From HGM11788 sp964654945 (lineage in GTDB: Bacteria; Bacillota; Clostridia; Lachnospirales; CAG-274), in the NCBI GenBank assembly GCA_964654945.1, contig CAZZLN010000009.1, positions 1-42,137 of the forward strand: a stretch of 42,137 nucleotides of DNA, read 5' to 3'. Position numbers and translations under genes: made by a program. Shown here piece by piece: positions 7,631-15,244 of the stretch. The notes below the pieces were generated by a model. The model made no database searches. It had not been told where the DNA came from and was given only the letters and a program-made list of their open reading frames with translations. Each line of letters begins with the position of its first letter. The stretch's first letter is position 1.

Positions 7631-8641
7631 TTATTTGCTTAATTCAGCAAAATACTTGATTGTTCTTACCATTTGGCTAGTGTATGAATTTTCATTATCA
7701 TACCAAGAAACAACTTGAACTTCATATAAATCATCAGCAACCTTATTAACCATTGTCTGAGTTGCATCAAATAATGACCCATAAGTGATGCCTACAATAT
7801 CAGAAGAAACGATTTCATCTTCATTATAGCCAAAAGAAGCAGAAGAAGCAGCCTTCATAGCAGCATTGATACCTTCAACAGTTACATCACTGCCCTTAAC
7901 TACAGCAGTAAGAATAGTAGTAGAGCCTGTAGGAACAGGAACTCTCTGTGCAGAACCAATTAACTTGCCATTAAGCTCCGGAATAACTAAACCGATTGCC
8001 TTAGCAGCACCGGTTGAGTTAGGAACAATATTAACGGCAGCAGCACGGGATCTTCTTAAATCGCCCTTTCTCTGAGGACCGTCAAGAGTCATCTGGTCAC
8101 CGGTGTAAGCGTGAATTGTAGACATAATACCTGCCTGAATTGGTGCAAAATCGTTAAGAGCCTTAGCCATAGGAGCTAAGCAGTTAGTTGTACAAGAAGC
8201 AGCAGAGATAATATTATCGTCAGCTGATAATGTATCTTCATTAACACCGAATACAATTGTTGGTAAGTCCTTACCTGCCGGAGCAGAAATAACAACCTTT
8301 TTAGCTCCAGCTGTAATATGAGCAGCAGCCTTATCCTTAGAAGTATAGAAACCGGTACATTCAAGTACAACATCTACATCTAATTCACCCCAAGGGAGCT
8401 TAGAAGCATCAGCTTCCTTATAGATTTCAATTTCCTTACCGTTTACTACTATAGAAGATTCCTTAGCTTCTACGGTACCATCAAATTTGCCCTGAGTTGA
8501 ATCATACTTTAATAAGTGTGCTAAAACTCTAGGTGCAGTTAAATCGTTAATAGCAACAACTTCATAACCATCAGCAGCAAACATCTGTCTGAAAGCAAGT
8601 CTGCCAATACGACCAAAACCATTAATAGCAACTTTAACCAT
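7631..8641 (-). CDS. gap: Glyceraldehyde-3-phosphate dehydrogenase, NAD-dependent
   Basis: Glycolytic enzyme that oxidises and phosphorylates glyceraldehyde 3-phosphate. The 336-residue protein shows the Rossmann start VAINGFGRIGRLAFRQ, Asp33 in AINDL (suggesting NAD preference), the active-site SAASCTTNCLAP with nucleophile Cys150, and the C-terminal SWYDNENSYTSQMV. AGGAGG precedes the ATG by 8 bp. It is alone rather than in a pgk-tpi cluster. Codon use is strongly biased, as expected for a highly expressed gene. An extended -10 promoter lies about 100 bp upstream. Confidence 0.97.
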   Translation of the reverse strand: MVKVAINGFGRIGRLAFRQMFAADGYEVVAINDLTAPRVLAHLLKYDSTQGKFDGTVEAKESSIVVNGKEIEIYKEADASKLPWGELDVDVVLECTGFYTSKDKAAAHITAGAKKVVISAPAGKDLPTIVFGVNEDTLSADDNIISAASCTTNCLAPMAKALNDFAPIQAGIMSTIHAYTGDQMTLDGPQRKGDLRRSRAAAVNIVPNSTGAAKAIGLVIPELNGKLIGSAQRVPVPTGSTTILTAVVKGSDVTVEGINAAMKAASSASFGYNEDEIVSSDIVGITYGSLFDATQTMVNKVADDLYEVQVVSWYDNENSYTSQMVRTIKYFAELSK

Positions 8642-8734
8642 TTTAATTGCCTCCTAAATTTTATAAAATTATTTGATATTGTTATTAAAATAACAAACTT
8701 CTAACGTCGTTATCCATAACAACTCATTGACAAT

Positions 8735-8743
8735 ATTATATCA
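8735..8743 (-). promoter_or_regulatory. Extended -10 promoter of gap
   Basis: TGATATAAT on the minus strand is a perfect extended -10 element (TGnTATAAT), about 95 bp before gap. No -35 at standard spacing is obvious. The 90-nt leader between them has no clear regulatory hairpin. Confidence 0.5.
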
Positions 8744-8878
8744 CAACAAAGCCAAAAATAAAACAAGTTTTTAGCAAATTTTAGGCTAATGGATAACTTT
8801 TATTAAAAATTACATATTTCATATAAAATACTCTAAAATTATTATCAAATTAGTAGTCCGACTTTGTAAAATTATAAG

Positions 8879-8917
8879 AACACCAATAGCAAATTTAGAC
8901 AATTCACTATTGGTGTT
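8879..8917. terminator. Long hairpin between the peptide array and gap
   Basis: AACACCAATAG (8879-8889) pairs perfectly with CTATTGGTGTT (8907-8917) around a 17-nt loop, 40 bp downstream of the last peptide gene. The tract after it is A/T-rich but not a clean T-run in either direction, so it may be a weak terminator or an mRNA-stabilising 3' stem. Confidence 0.5.
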
Positions 8918-8956
8918 GTTAAATAGATTTGTTAAATTTTACTATGCACTTTAGAA

Positions 8957-9070
8957 TTACTTTCCAAAAGCACTTATATTTCCCCAATATTCTTCAGTAA
9001 GAATAACTTCGTGGCTGTCAGCAGCACACATTTTTCTTAACATTCTGCCAAAACTCTTTTCATTTTTCAT
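8957..9070 (-). CDS. Small peptide of the TEEYW family, copy 7 (37 aa)
   Basis: Last and most divergent member of the array. The peptide begins MKNEKSFGRMLRKM, carries SHEVILTEEYW in its middle and ends GNISAFGK. It shares the MKNEK start with copies 2-6 and the AADS preceding the motif with copy 1, and has one Cys (position 15). AGGAGATGTTAGTT is placed like the ribosome sites of the other copies. No membrane segment or Sec signal. Function unknown; see the array finding. The conserved frame, start context and motif across divergent copies argue that it is a true gene despite its size. Confidence 0.8.
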   Translation of the reverse strand: MKNEKSFGRMLRKMCAADSHEVILTEEYWGNISAFGK

Positions 9071-9121
9071 AACTAACATCTCCTTTTAATGTTTCCATCA
9101 TAACAAATAATTATTCAAAAA

Positions 9122-9220
9122 TTATCTGTTTGACTTTGTCCAGTACTCTTCTGTAAGTACTACCTCGTGACTATCATTCATATTTCTTAACATCTTGCTT
9201 AAAAGCTTTTCATTTTTCAT
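9122..9220 (-). CDS. Small peptide of the TEEYW family, copy 6 (32 aa)
   Basis: Encodes the same 32-residue peptide as copies 2-5 (MKNEKLLSKM at the start, SHEVVLTEEYW at 17-27, TKSNR at the end). It differs from them by one silent change (GAG instead of GAA in the EVV segment). It has its own GGAGATGTTAATT ribosome site. The N-terminal half is basic and could form an amphipathic helix; the C-terminal half is acidic and aromatic. No Cys. No processing or export gene lies nearby. Confidence 0.82.
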   Translation of the reverse strand: MKNEKLLSKMLRNMNDSHEVVLTEEYWTKSNR

Positions 9221-9256
9221 AATTAACATCTCCTTAAATATTTTTCATATACAAAA

Positions 9257-9355
9257 TTATCTGTTTGACTTTGTCCAGTACTCTTCTGTAAGTACTACTT
9301 CGTGACTATCATTCATATTTCTTAACATCTTGCTTAAAAGCTTTTCATTTTTCAT
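9257..9355 (-). CDS. Small peptide of the TEEYW family, copy 5 (32 aa)
   Basis: One of the 135-bp tandem units; coding sequence identical to copies 2, 3 and 4. Own ribosome site (GGAGATG), 36 bp from the preceding stop codon. Product as described for copy 6. Confidence 0.82.
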   Translation of the reverse strand: MKNEKLLSKMLRNMNDSHEVVLTEEYWTKSNR

Positions 9356-9391
9356 AATTAACATCTCCTTAAATATTTTTCATATACAAAA

Positions 9392-9490
9392 TTATCTGTT
9401 TGACTTTGTCCAGTACTCTTCTGTAAGTACTACTTCGTGACTATCATTCATATTTCTTAACATCTTGCTTAAAAGCTTTTCATTTTTCAT
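9392..9490 (-). CDS. Small peptide of the TEEYW family, copy 4 (32 aa)
   Basis: Identical 32-codon gene within the tandem array; the spacing of 135 bp start-to-start is exact. Product as described for copy 6. Confidence 0.82.
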   Translation of the reverse strand: MKNEKLLSKMLRNMNDSHEVVLTEEYWTKSNR

Positions 9491-9526
9491 AATTAACATC
9501 TCCTTAAATATTTTTCATATACAAAA

Positions 9527-9625
9527 TTATCTGTTTGACTTTGTCCAGTACTCTTCTGTAAGTACTACTTCGTGACTATCATTCATATTTCTTAACATCT
9601 TGCTTAAAAGCTTTTCATTTTTCAT
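9527..9625 (-). CDS. Small peptide of the TEEYW family, copy 3 (32 aa)
   Basis: Identical 32-codon gene within the tandem array, with its own GGAGATG ribosome site. Product as described for copy 6. Confidence 0.82.
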   Translation of the reverse strand: MKNEKLLSKMLRNMNDSHEVVLTEEYWTKSNR

Positions 9626-9661
9626 AATTAACATCTCCTTAAATATTTTTCATATACAAAA

Positions 9662-9760
9662 TTATCTGTTTGACTTTGTCCAGTACTCTTCTGTAAGTAC
9701 TACTTCGTGACTATCATTCATATTTCTTAACATCTTGCTTAAAAGCTTTTCATTTTTCAT
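9662..9760 (-). CDS. Small peptide of the TEEYW family, copy 2 (32 aa)
   Basis: First of the five copies with the same product. Its coding sequence matches copies 3-5, but the DNA upstream of its ribosome site (9777 onwards) differs from the repeat spacer, so this is the boundary of the amplified block. Confidence 0.82.
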   Translation of the reverse strand: MKNEKLLSKMLRNMNDSHEVVLTEEYWTKSNR

Positions 9761-9819
9761 AATTAACATCTCCTTTAAAGTTTTAAACTCTAACTATACT
9801 TCCTATATTATTACAACTC

Positions 9820-9936
9820 TTATTTATTAAGAGTTTCGTTTGACCAATATTCTTCAGTCAGGATAACTTCATAACTATCAGCAGCAGACATCTTACTGAA
9901 TATACGGTCAAAACAATTTTTACTTTCTTTAACCAT
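9820..9936 (-). CDS. Small peptide of the TEEYW family, copy 1 (38 aa)
   Basis: First gene of the array. The peptide begins MVKESKNCFDRIFSKM, then AADSYEVILTEEYW, ending SNETLNK. It keeps the motif with Tyr for His in SYEV. One Cys at position 8. AGGAGG lies 9 bp before the ATG. It follows a near-consensus promoter and a leader hairpin. Together with copy 7 it shows that the motif region is under stronger constraint than the flanks. Function unknown. Confidence 0.8.
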   Translation of the reverse strand: MVKESKNCFDRIFSKMSAADSYEVILTEEYWSNETLNK

Positions 9937-9963
9937 TTACATTACCTCCTGAATTTTGATATT

Positions 9964-9997
9964 AATGATTTGGTTTTTGTTTCCTTAACCAATCATT
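9964..9997 (-). promoter_or_regulatory. Hairpin in the peptide-array leader
   Basis: AATGATTGGTT (minus strand, 9997-9987) pairs with AACCAAATCATT (9975-9964) with one bulged base around an 11-nt loop. It would lie at the very 5' end of the transcript from the promoter at 10004-10031, about 15-20 nt before the first ribosome site, so it could stabilise the mRNA or regulate it. Confidence 0.55.
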
Positions 9998-10003
9998 GAA
10001 GCC

Positions 10004-10031
10004 ATTATAGCACTTTTCACAAATTTGTCAA
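10004..10031 (-). promoter_or_regulatory. Near-consensus promoter of the peptide array
   Basis: On the minus strand TTGACA (10031-10026) and TATAAT (10009-10004) are both perfect sigma-A hexamers with 16-bp spacing. This is among the strongest promoters in the window and points at the peptide genes. Confidence 0.8.
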
Positions 10032-10155
10032 CTGTTTTTTGTATAACATTACCAAAACAAATTTTATTGCGAAACTGACATATTTCACATATATAAACGG
10101 GGGTAAATTATCAGATTAGCAATTGAATTTTACTCAAAAATTTCAAAAAACCAAA

Positions 10156-10190
10156 AAACAATGGTAAAATATTACAGTTTACCATTGTTT
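10156..10190 (-). terminator. Terminator after purL
   Basis: AAACAATGGTAAA (10156-10168) pairs perfectly with TTTACCATTGTTT (10178-10190), 13 bp with a 9-nt loop, flanked by A-run and T-run, so it can work in both directions. It ends purL and isolates the peptide array from it. Confidence 0.85.
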
Positions 10191-10213
10191 TTTATTAATG
10201 TTTTTGTTAAAAT

Positions 10214-13200
10214 TTATTTAAAATACTCAACACCGGAGAGAAAAATCTTTTGGTCTTTCTTACCAGGTACGTTCTTATACACACCATTTCCTATTCTCTC
10301 AGAATGACCCATCTTACCTAAAACTCTGCCGTCAGGACTTGTAATACCCTCAATAGCATAAATAGAACCATTAGGATTATATTTAATATCATAAGTTGGT
10401 TTTCCGTCAGTGTCAACATACTGAGTTGCAATCTGATTATTTGCTGCCAATGTCTTAATTACTGATTCATCAGCCATAAATCTGCCTTCGCCATGAGAGA
10501 AAGCAACCTTATGAACATCTCCGGGCTTAGTATTCCATAACCAAGGTGACTTATTTGATATTATCTTTGTATCCGCAAGGCAGGAAATATGTCTGCCTAT
10601 TGTATTAAATGTAAGAGTAGGACTGCTTTCTGTCATATCTCTGATTTCACCATAAGGCACAAGACCAAGCTTTATAAGAGCTTGGAAGCCATTACAAATA
10701 CCAAGCATAAGTCCATCTCTGTGTTTAAGAAGGTTCATTGTAGCTTCCTTTACCTTTGGATTTCTGAATACTGCAGCTATAAATTTACCTGACCCCTCAG
10801 GCTCATCACCTGCTGAAAAACCGCCGGGTATCATAATAATTTGAGAATTATTAATCATCTCTGTCATTTTGTCAATTGATTCTTCAAGCCAGCTTGTCTT
10901 TAAATTACTGATAACAAGTGTATCAGCTATTGCACCTGCTTTTTCAAAAGCTCTCTTTGTATCATACTCACAGTTTGTACCCGGAAATACAGGAATAAAT
11001 ACTCTAGGAGCGGCTATACCTGAACCAAGACCTGCCTTTGTTATTACATTAAATGTAGGAACTGATATATTTTTATTCTCAAATTTGCTGTAATATTTAG
11101 TTGGAAAAGTTTTTTCAAGAGGCTTAAACCATAACTTAACAGCATCGTCAATATCAATAACAACACCATTTGCTCTTATAACACCCTCATCAGTAGTTTT
11201 TCCTATTACAGTATAGTTATAATTTCCTAAAAGCTCATTTACATTACCATCAACTTCAAGAATAAAGCTTCCGTAATTATAGTTAAATAAATCATCATCA
11301 TTTATTTCTACACCAATTCCATTACCAAATGACATTTTGCTTATTGCGGCAGCAACACCGCCTACGCCAATTGTAGCAGCAGAAATAATATTGCCGTTTT
11401 TAATAAGTTCGGTAATCTTTTCGAAGTTATCTGTAAGGTTGTCAAAATCAGGCAAATCATTTTCATCATATCTTGTAATAAGCTTAACAATAGCACTTCC
11501 CCTCTTTTTAAATTCAGGAGAAATAATATTGTCAATTTTAGTAACATCAACAGCAAATGACACAAGAGTCGGAGGAACGGATAAATCCTTAAATGTTCCT
11601 GACATACTGTCTTTACCTCCAATTGCAGCAGTGCCAAGCTTCATCTGTGCAAGCAAGCCACCTAATAAAGCACCGAAAGGCTTGCCCCACTTTTTAGCAT
11701 CATCACCAAGCTTTTCAAAATATTCTTGGAAAGTAAGTCTTACAGATTTATAGTTACCCCCTGTTGCAACAATCTTTGATACAGATTCAACAACAGCATA
11801 TACAGCACTGTGGAAAGGACTCCACTTAGCAACAGTTGGATTATAGCCAAAGCTCATTAATGTAGCTGTCTTTGTTTCTCCCTTTAAGACAGGAATCTTA
11901 GCAGCCATAGCTTCAGTAGGTGTAAGCTGATTTTTACCGCCATAAGGCATTAACACTGTGCCTGCACCAATTGTAGAATCAAATCTTTCAACAAGACCTT
12001 TCTGACAAGCCACATTCAAATTCTGTAAATTTTCAAGCCACTGTGTCTTTAAATCACCGCTGTTTTTAATTCTTTCAGGCTTTTTTGCAGGTTCAGTTAC
12101 AACAACATCAGTATTTTGTGTGGCACCGTTTGTATCAAGAAAATCTCTTGAAATATTTACAATATCTCTTTCATTCCAGAACATTTTTAATCTTCTGTCA
12201 TCTGTAACTTCTGCAACAACAGTTGCTTCAAGATTTTCTCCTTTTGCAAATTCAATAAATTTATCAGCATTATTTTTATCTACAACAACTGCCATTCTTT
12301 CCTGTGATTCTGAAATAGCAAGCTCTGTACCATCAAGACCTTCATATTTTTTTGGAACTAAATCAAGATTAATTTCAAGACCATCAGCAAGCTCACCAAT
12401 TGCTACTGACACCCCGCCTGCACCAAAGTCATTACATCTTTTAATCATTCTGCTTACTTCAGGATTTCTGAATAATCTTTGAAGTTTTCTTTCTGTTGGA
12501 GGATTACCTTTCTGCACTTCTGCACCGCAAGTTAAAATAGAGTCCTCTGTATGTTCCTTTGAGGATCCTGTTGCACCGCCACAGCCGTCACGTCCTGTTC
12601 TTCCTCCTGTAAGAATAATAACATCACCCTTTTTTGGTCTTTCTCTTACAACATCGGATTTTTTAGCTGCTGCAATAACTGCACCGATTTCCATTCTCTT
12701 TGCAACATAGCCCTCATCATAAATTTCTGCAACCTGTCCTGTTGCAAGACCAATCTGATTACCATAAGAGCTGTAACCCTGAGCAGCAGAACGCACAATT
12801 TTGCTCTGGGGAAGTTTACCTGAAAGTGTATCCTGAACTGAAACTCTTGGATCACCTGCACCTGTTACTCTCATAGCCTGATAAACATAGCTTCTTCCTG
12901 ATAACGGATCTCTTATAGCACCGCCAAGACAGGTTGCAGCACCACCAAAAGGCTCAATTTCTGTAGGGTGGTTATGTGTTTCATTCTTAAACATAACAAG
13001 CCAGTCTTCTTCAACGCCATCAATATCAACAGGCACTACAATACTGCAGGCATTGATTTCTTCTGATTCATCGAAGTTTTCAAGTTTGCCGGCTTTTTTT
13101 AATGCTCTCATACCAATTACTGCAATATCCATAAGGCATTTATTCTTATTTTCTCTGCCTAAATCTTTTCTTAAATCCATATACATATTATAGGCATTTT

Positions 13201-13951
13201 CAATTACAGGAGTATATTTTCCCCTTTCAAACTCCACATTATTTATATTGGTAGCAAATGTAGTATGGCGGCAATGGTCGGACCAATAAGTGTCAATTAC
13301 TCTGATTTCTGTAATACTGGGATCTCTTTTTTCCGTATTTTTAAAATAATCCTGACAGAATAAAATATCAGCTTCACTCATTGCAAGTCCAAGACTTTCT
13401 CTAAATTCAAGGACAGATTTTTCACTCATTTTAATAAAGCCTTCAATAGTTTTAACATGATCGGGAATGGTAAGCTTCATTTTAAGGCTTTCAGGCTTTT
13501 TCAAAGAAGCTTCTCTTGAATCAACAGGGTTAATGCAGTATTTCTTAATCTTTTCAATGTCAGATATTGTAAGCTTGCCTTTTAATACAAAAACCTTAGC
13601 TGCACTTACAATTGCATTGTCATCACCTGATATAATCTGAATACACTGCATAGCAGAATCAGCTCTCTGGTCGTATTGTCCGGGAAGATATTCCATACCA
13701 AATGAAACTTCATCTTCATTTAATTCTGCCTTTTCATCATAAACAAGGTCAACAGGCGGCTCTGAAAACACAGTTTTCTTTGCAGTTTCAAAGGCTTCAT
13801 CAGAAATACCCTCTATATCATATCTGTAAAGTATTCTGATATTTTCAAGGCTTTCGATTTCAAGGTTTTCCTTAACATCGGCAAAAAGCTGACCGGCCTC
13901 AATGTCACAGCCTTTTTTCTTTTCTACGTAAATTCTTTTAATATCAGCCAT
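10214..13951 (-). CDS. purL: Phosphoribosylformylglycinamidine synthase, single-chain
   Basis: Fourth step of purine synthesis: FGAR + Gln + ATP to FGAM. The 1245-residue large single-chain form (close to the roughly 1,240-1,300 usual) has an N-terminal PurS-like region, two AIRS-like ATP-binding halves (HNHPTEIEPFGGAATCLGG and DFGAGGVSVAIGELADG), and a C-terminal glutaminase with the nucleophile Cys1086 in LGICNGFQALIKLG and FPGTNCEYDTKRAF at its start. It follows tgt by 28 bp on the same strand and may be cotranscribed. Ribosome site AGGAAAA precedes the ATG. The other pur genes here (purM, purN, purD) are 20 kb away, so the pathway is dispersed. Confidence 0.96.
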   Translation of the reverse strand: MADIKRIYVEKKKGCDIEAGQLFADVKENLEIESLENIRILYRYDIEGISDEAFETAKKTVFSEPPVDLVYDEKAELNEDEVSFGMEYLPGQYDQRADSAMQCIQIISGDDNAIVSAAKVFVLKGKLTISDIEKIKKYCINPVDSREASLKKPESLKMKLTIPDHVKTIEGFIKMSEKSVLEFRESLGLAMSEADILFCQDYFKNTEKRDPSITEIRVIDTYWSDHCRHTTFATNINNVEFERGKYTPVIENAYNMYMDLRKDLGRENKNKCLMDIAVIGMRALKKAGKLENFDESEEINACSIVVPVDIDGVEEDWLVMFKNETHNHPTEIEPFGGAATCLGGAIRDPLSGRSYVYQAMRVTGAGDPRVSVQDTLSGKLPQSKIVRSAAQGYSSYGNQIGLATGQVAEIYDEGYVAKRMEIGAVIAAAKKSDVVRERPKKGDVIILTGGRTGRDGCGGATGSSKEHTEDSILTCGAEVQKGNPPTERKLQRLFRNPEVSRMIKRCNDFGAGGVSVAIGELADGLEINLDLVPKKYEGLDGTELAISESQERMAVVVDKNNADKFIEFAKGENLEATVVAEVTDDRRLKMFWNERDIVNISRDFLDTNGATQNTDVVVTEPAKKPERIKNSGDLKTQWLENLQNLNVACQKGLVERFDSTIGAGTVLMPYGGKNQLTPTEAMAAKIPVLKGETKTATLMSFGYNPTVAKWSPFHSAVYAVVESVSKIVATGGNYKSVRLTFQEYFEKLGDDAKKWGKPFGALLGGLLAQMKLGTAAIGGKDSMSGTFKDLSVPPTLVSFAVDVTKIDNIISPEFKKRGSAIVKLITRYDENDLPDFDNLTDNFEKITELIKNGNIISAATIGVGGVAAAISKMSFGNGIGVEINDDDLFNYNYGSFILEVDGNVNELLGNYNYTVIGKTTDEGVIRANGVVIDIDDAVKLWFKPLEKTFPTKYYSKFENKNISVPTFNVITKAGLGSGIAAPRVFIPVFPGTNCEYDTKRAFEKAGAIADTLVISNLKTSWLEESIDKMTEMINNSQIIMIPGGFSAGDEPEGSGKFIAAVFRNPKVKEATMNLLKHRDGLMLGICNGFQALIKLGLVPYGEIRDMTESSPTLTFNTIGRHISCLADTKIISNKSPWLWNTKPGDVHKVAFSHGEGRFMADESVIKTLAANNQIATQYVDTDGKPTYDIKYNPNGSIYAIEGITSPDGRVLGKMGHSERIGNGVYKNVPGKKDQKIFLSGVEYFK

Positions 13952-13979
13952 GAGAATTTTCCTTTCTATTCATTGTTAA

Positions 13980-15116
13980 TTATTTTTTATCATTTTCTTT
14001 AAAGCCCTCAAGCCTTAATTTTTTATATTCAGAAAATTTACCCTCATCAAGAGCAGTTCTTATTTCTTCCATCATATTGTTGAAATAATATAAATTGTGC
14101 ATTACACAAAGCCTCATTGCAAGCATTTCTTTTGCCTTAAACAAATGCCTTATGTATGCTTTAGTATATCTTCTGCACACGGGGCATTGACATTCATATG
14201 ATATAGGAGTATCGTCAAGTTCATACTTAGCATTCATAAGATTAAGCTTTCCCTTATTTGTATATACATTAGCGTGTCTGCCGTTTCTTGCAGGAAGCAC
14301 ACAATCAAAAAAATCAACGCCTCTGTCAACTGCTTCCAAAATATTTGAAGGTGTACCTACACCCATTAAATAAGTTGGTTTATTTTTAGGAAGATATGGC
14401 ACAACTTGTTCTATAATATCATACATTACCTCGTGGCTTTCTCCAACTGCAAGTCCGCCTATAGCATATCCTGACAAATCAAATTCGCTTATTCTTTTAG
14501 CATGTTCAATTCTTATATCATTAAATACACCGCCTTGATTTATGCCAAAAAGCATCTGATTTTTGTTAATAGTGGTTTCAATTGAATTAAGCTCATTTAA
14601 CTTTGTTATACATCTTTCAAGCCATCTTGTAGTTCTGTCTACTGAATCCTTAATATAGTGCCTGTCCTTTGTGCTTGCAGGACATTCATCAAAAGCCATT
14701 GCAATTGTAGATGCAAGATTAGATTGTATTGTCATACTTTCTTCAGGTCCCATAAATATTTTATGACCATCTATATGAGAATTAAAATATACACCCTCCT
14801 CTTTTATTTTACGCAAAGTTGTAAGTGAAAACACCTGAAACCCGCCTGAATCAGTAAGTATAGGTTTATCCCATACCATAAATTTATGCAGACCTCCAAG
14901 CTGTTTTACTACCTTATCGCCAGGTCTTAAATGCAGATGATAGGTGTTCGATAATTCCACCTGACATTTTAAATTATATAAATCCTCAGTTGACACAGCA
15001 CCCTTTATGGCAGCAGCAGTGCCAACATTCATAAACACCGGAGTTTGTATTGTACCATGTATTGTTTTAAATTCTCCTCGTTTAGCCATTCCCTCTGTTT
15101 TTAATAGTTTATACAT
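13980..15116 (-). CDS. tgt: tRNA-guanine transglycosylase
   Basis: Exchanges G34 for preQ1 in tRNAs with GUN anticodons, a step of queuosine synthesis. The 378-residue protein has LTDSGGFQVFSL (substrate-binding Asp89), the GGLAVGES loop, the nucleophile region FFDCVLPARNGRHA, and the zinc site CQCPVCRRY with a downstream His (RHLFKAKEMLA). Own promoter on the minus strand (15150-15178), arranged divergently with the RNA methyltransferase gene. No queA is visible nearby. purL follows. Confidence 0.96.
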   Translation of the reverse strand: MYKLLKTEGMAKRGEFKTIHGTIQTPVFMNVGTAAAIKGAVSTEDLYNLKCQVELSNTYHLHLRPGDKVVKQLGGLHKFMVWDKPILTDSGGFQVFSLTTLRKIKEEGVYFNSHIDGHKIFMGPEESMTIQSNLASTIAMAFDECPASTKDRHYIKDSVDRTTRWLERCITKLNELNSIETTINKNQMLFGINQGGVFNDIRIEHAKRISEFDLSGYAIGGLAVGESHEVMYDIIEQVVPYLPKNKPTYLMGVGTPSNILEAVDRGVDFFDCVLPARNGRHANVYTNKGKLNLMNAKYELDDTPISYECQCPVCRRYTKAYIRHLFKAKEMLAMRLCVMHNLYYFNNMMEEIRTALDEGKFSEYKKLRLEGFKENDKK

Positions 15117-15149
15117 AATATAACCTCGCTATTTTAATAAACCTCTCAC

Positions 15150-15178
15150 ATTATACTACATTTTAGAAATAATTTCAA
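15150..15178 (-). promoter_or_regulatory. Promoter of tgt
   Basis: TTGAAA (15178-15173) and TATAAT (15155-15150) on the minus strand with 17-bp spacing. Confidence 0.7.
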
Positions 15179-15185
15179 TTTATAT

Positions 15186-15214
15186 TTGAAAGTTTAGGGA
15201 AAAAATTGTATACT
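15186..15214 (+). promoter_or_regulatory. Promoter of the RNA methyltransferase gene
   Basis: TTGAAA (15186-15191) and TATACT (15209-15214) with 17-bp spacing, back to back with the tgt promoter; the -35 boxes are only 8 bp apart. Confidence 0.65.
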
Positions 15215-15244
15215 GTAATTAAATATAATACAGGAGAATTCAAA

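Larger units (their letters stand above)
9121..9776 (-). repeat. Tandem array of 135-bp units
   Basis: Five units with an exact 135-bp period, each holding one 32-codon gene, a 36-bp spacer and a ribosome site. Over the coding part I see only one base difference among the five (in the unit at 9122-9220). The near-absence of drift means recent amplification or active homogenisation. Confidence 0.95.

Noticed and set aside
9121..9776. The 135-bp repeats as a CRISPR array
   Set aside because: The whole unit is repeated with no variable spacers, and each unit holds the same open reading frame with a ribosome site.
11362..13000. Several long open frames antisense to or in other frames of purL (e.g. 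138 codons on + at 11337)
   Set aside because: They overlap a fully conserved purL and have low-complexity Leu/Ser-rich products; they are shadows.
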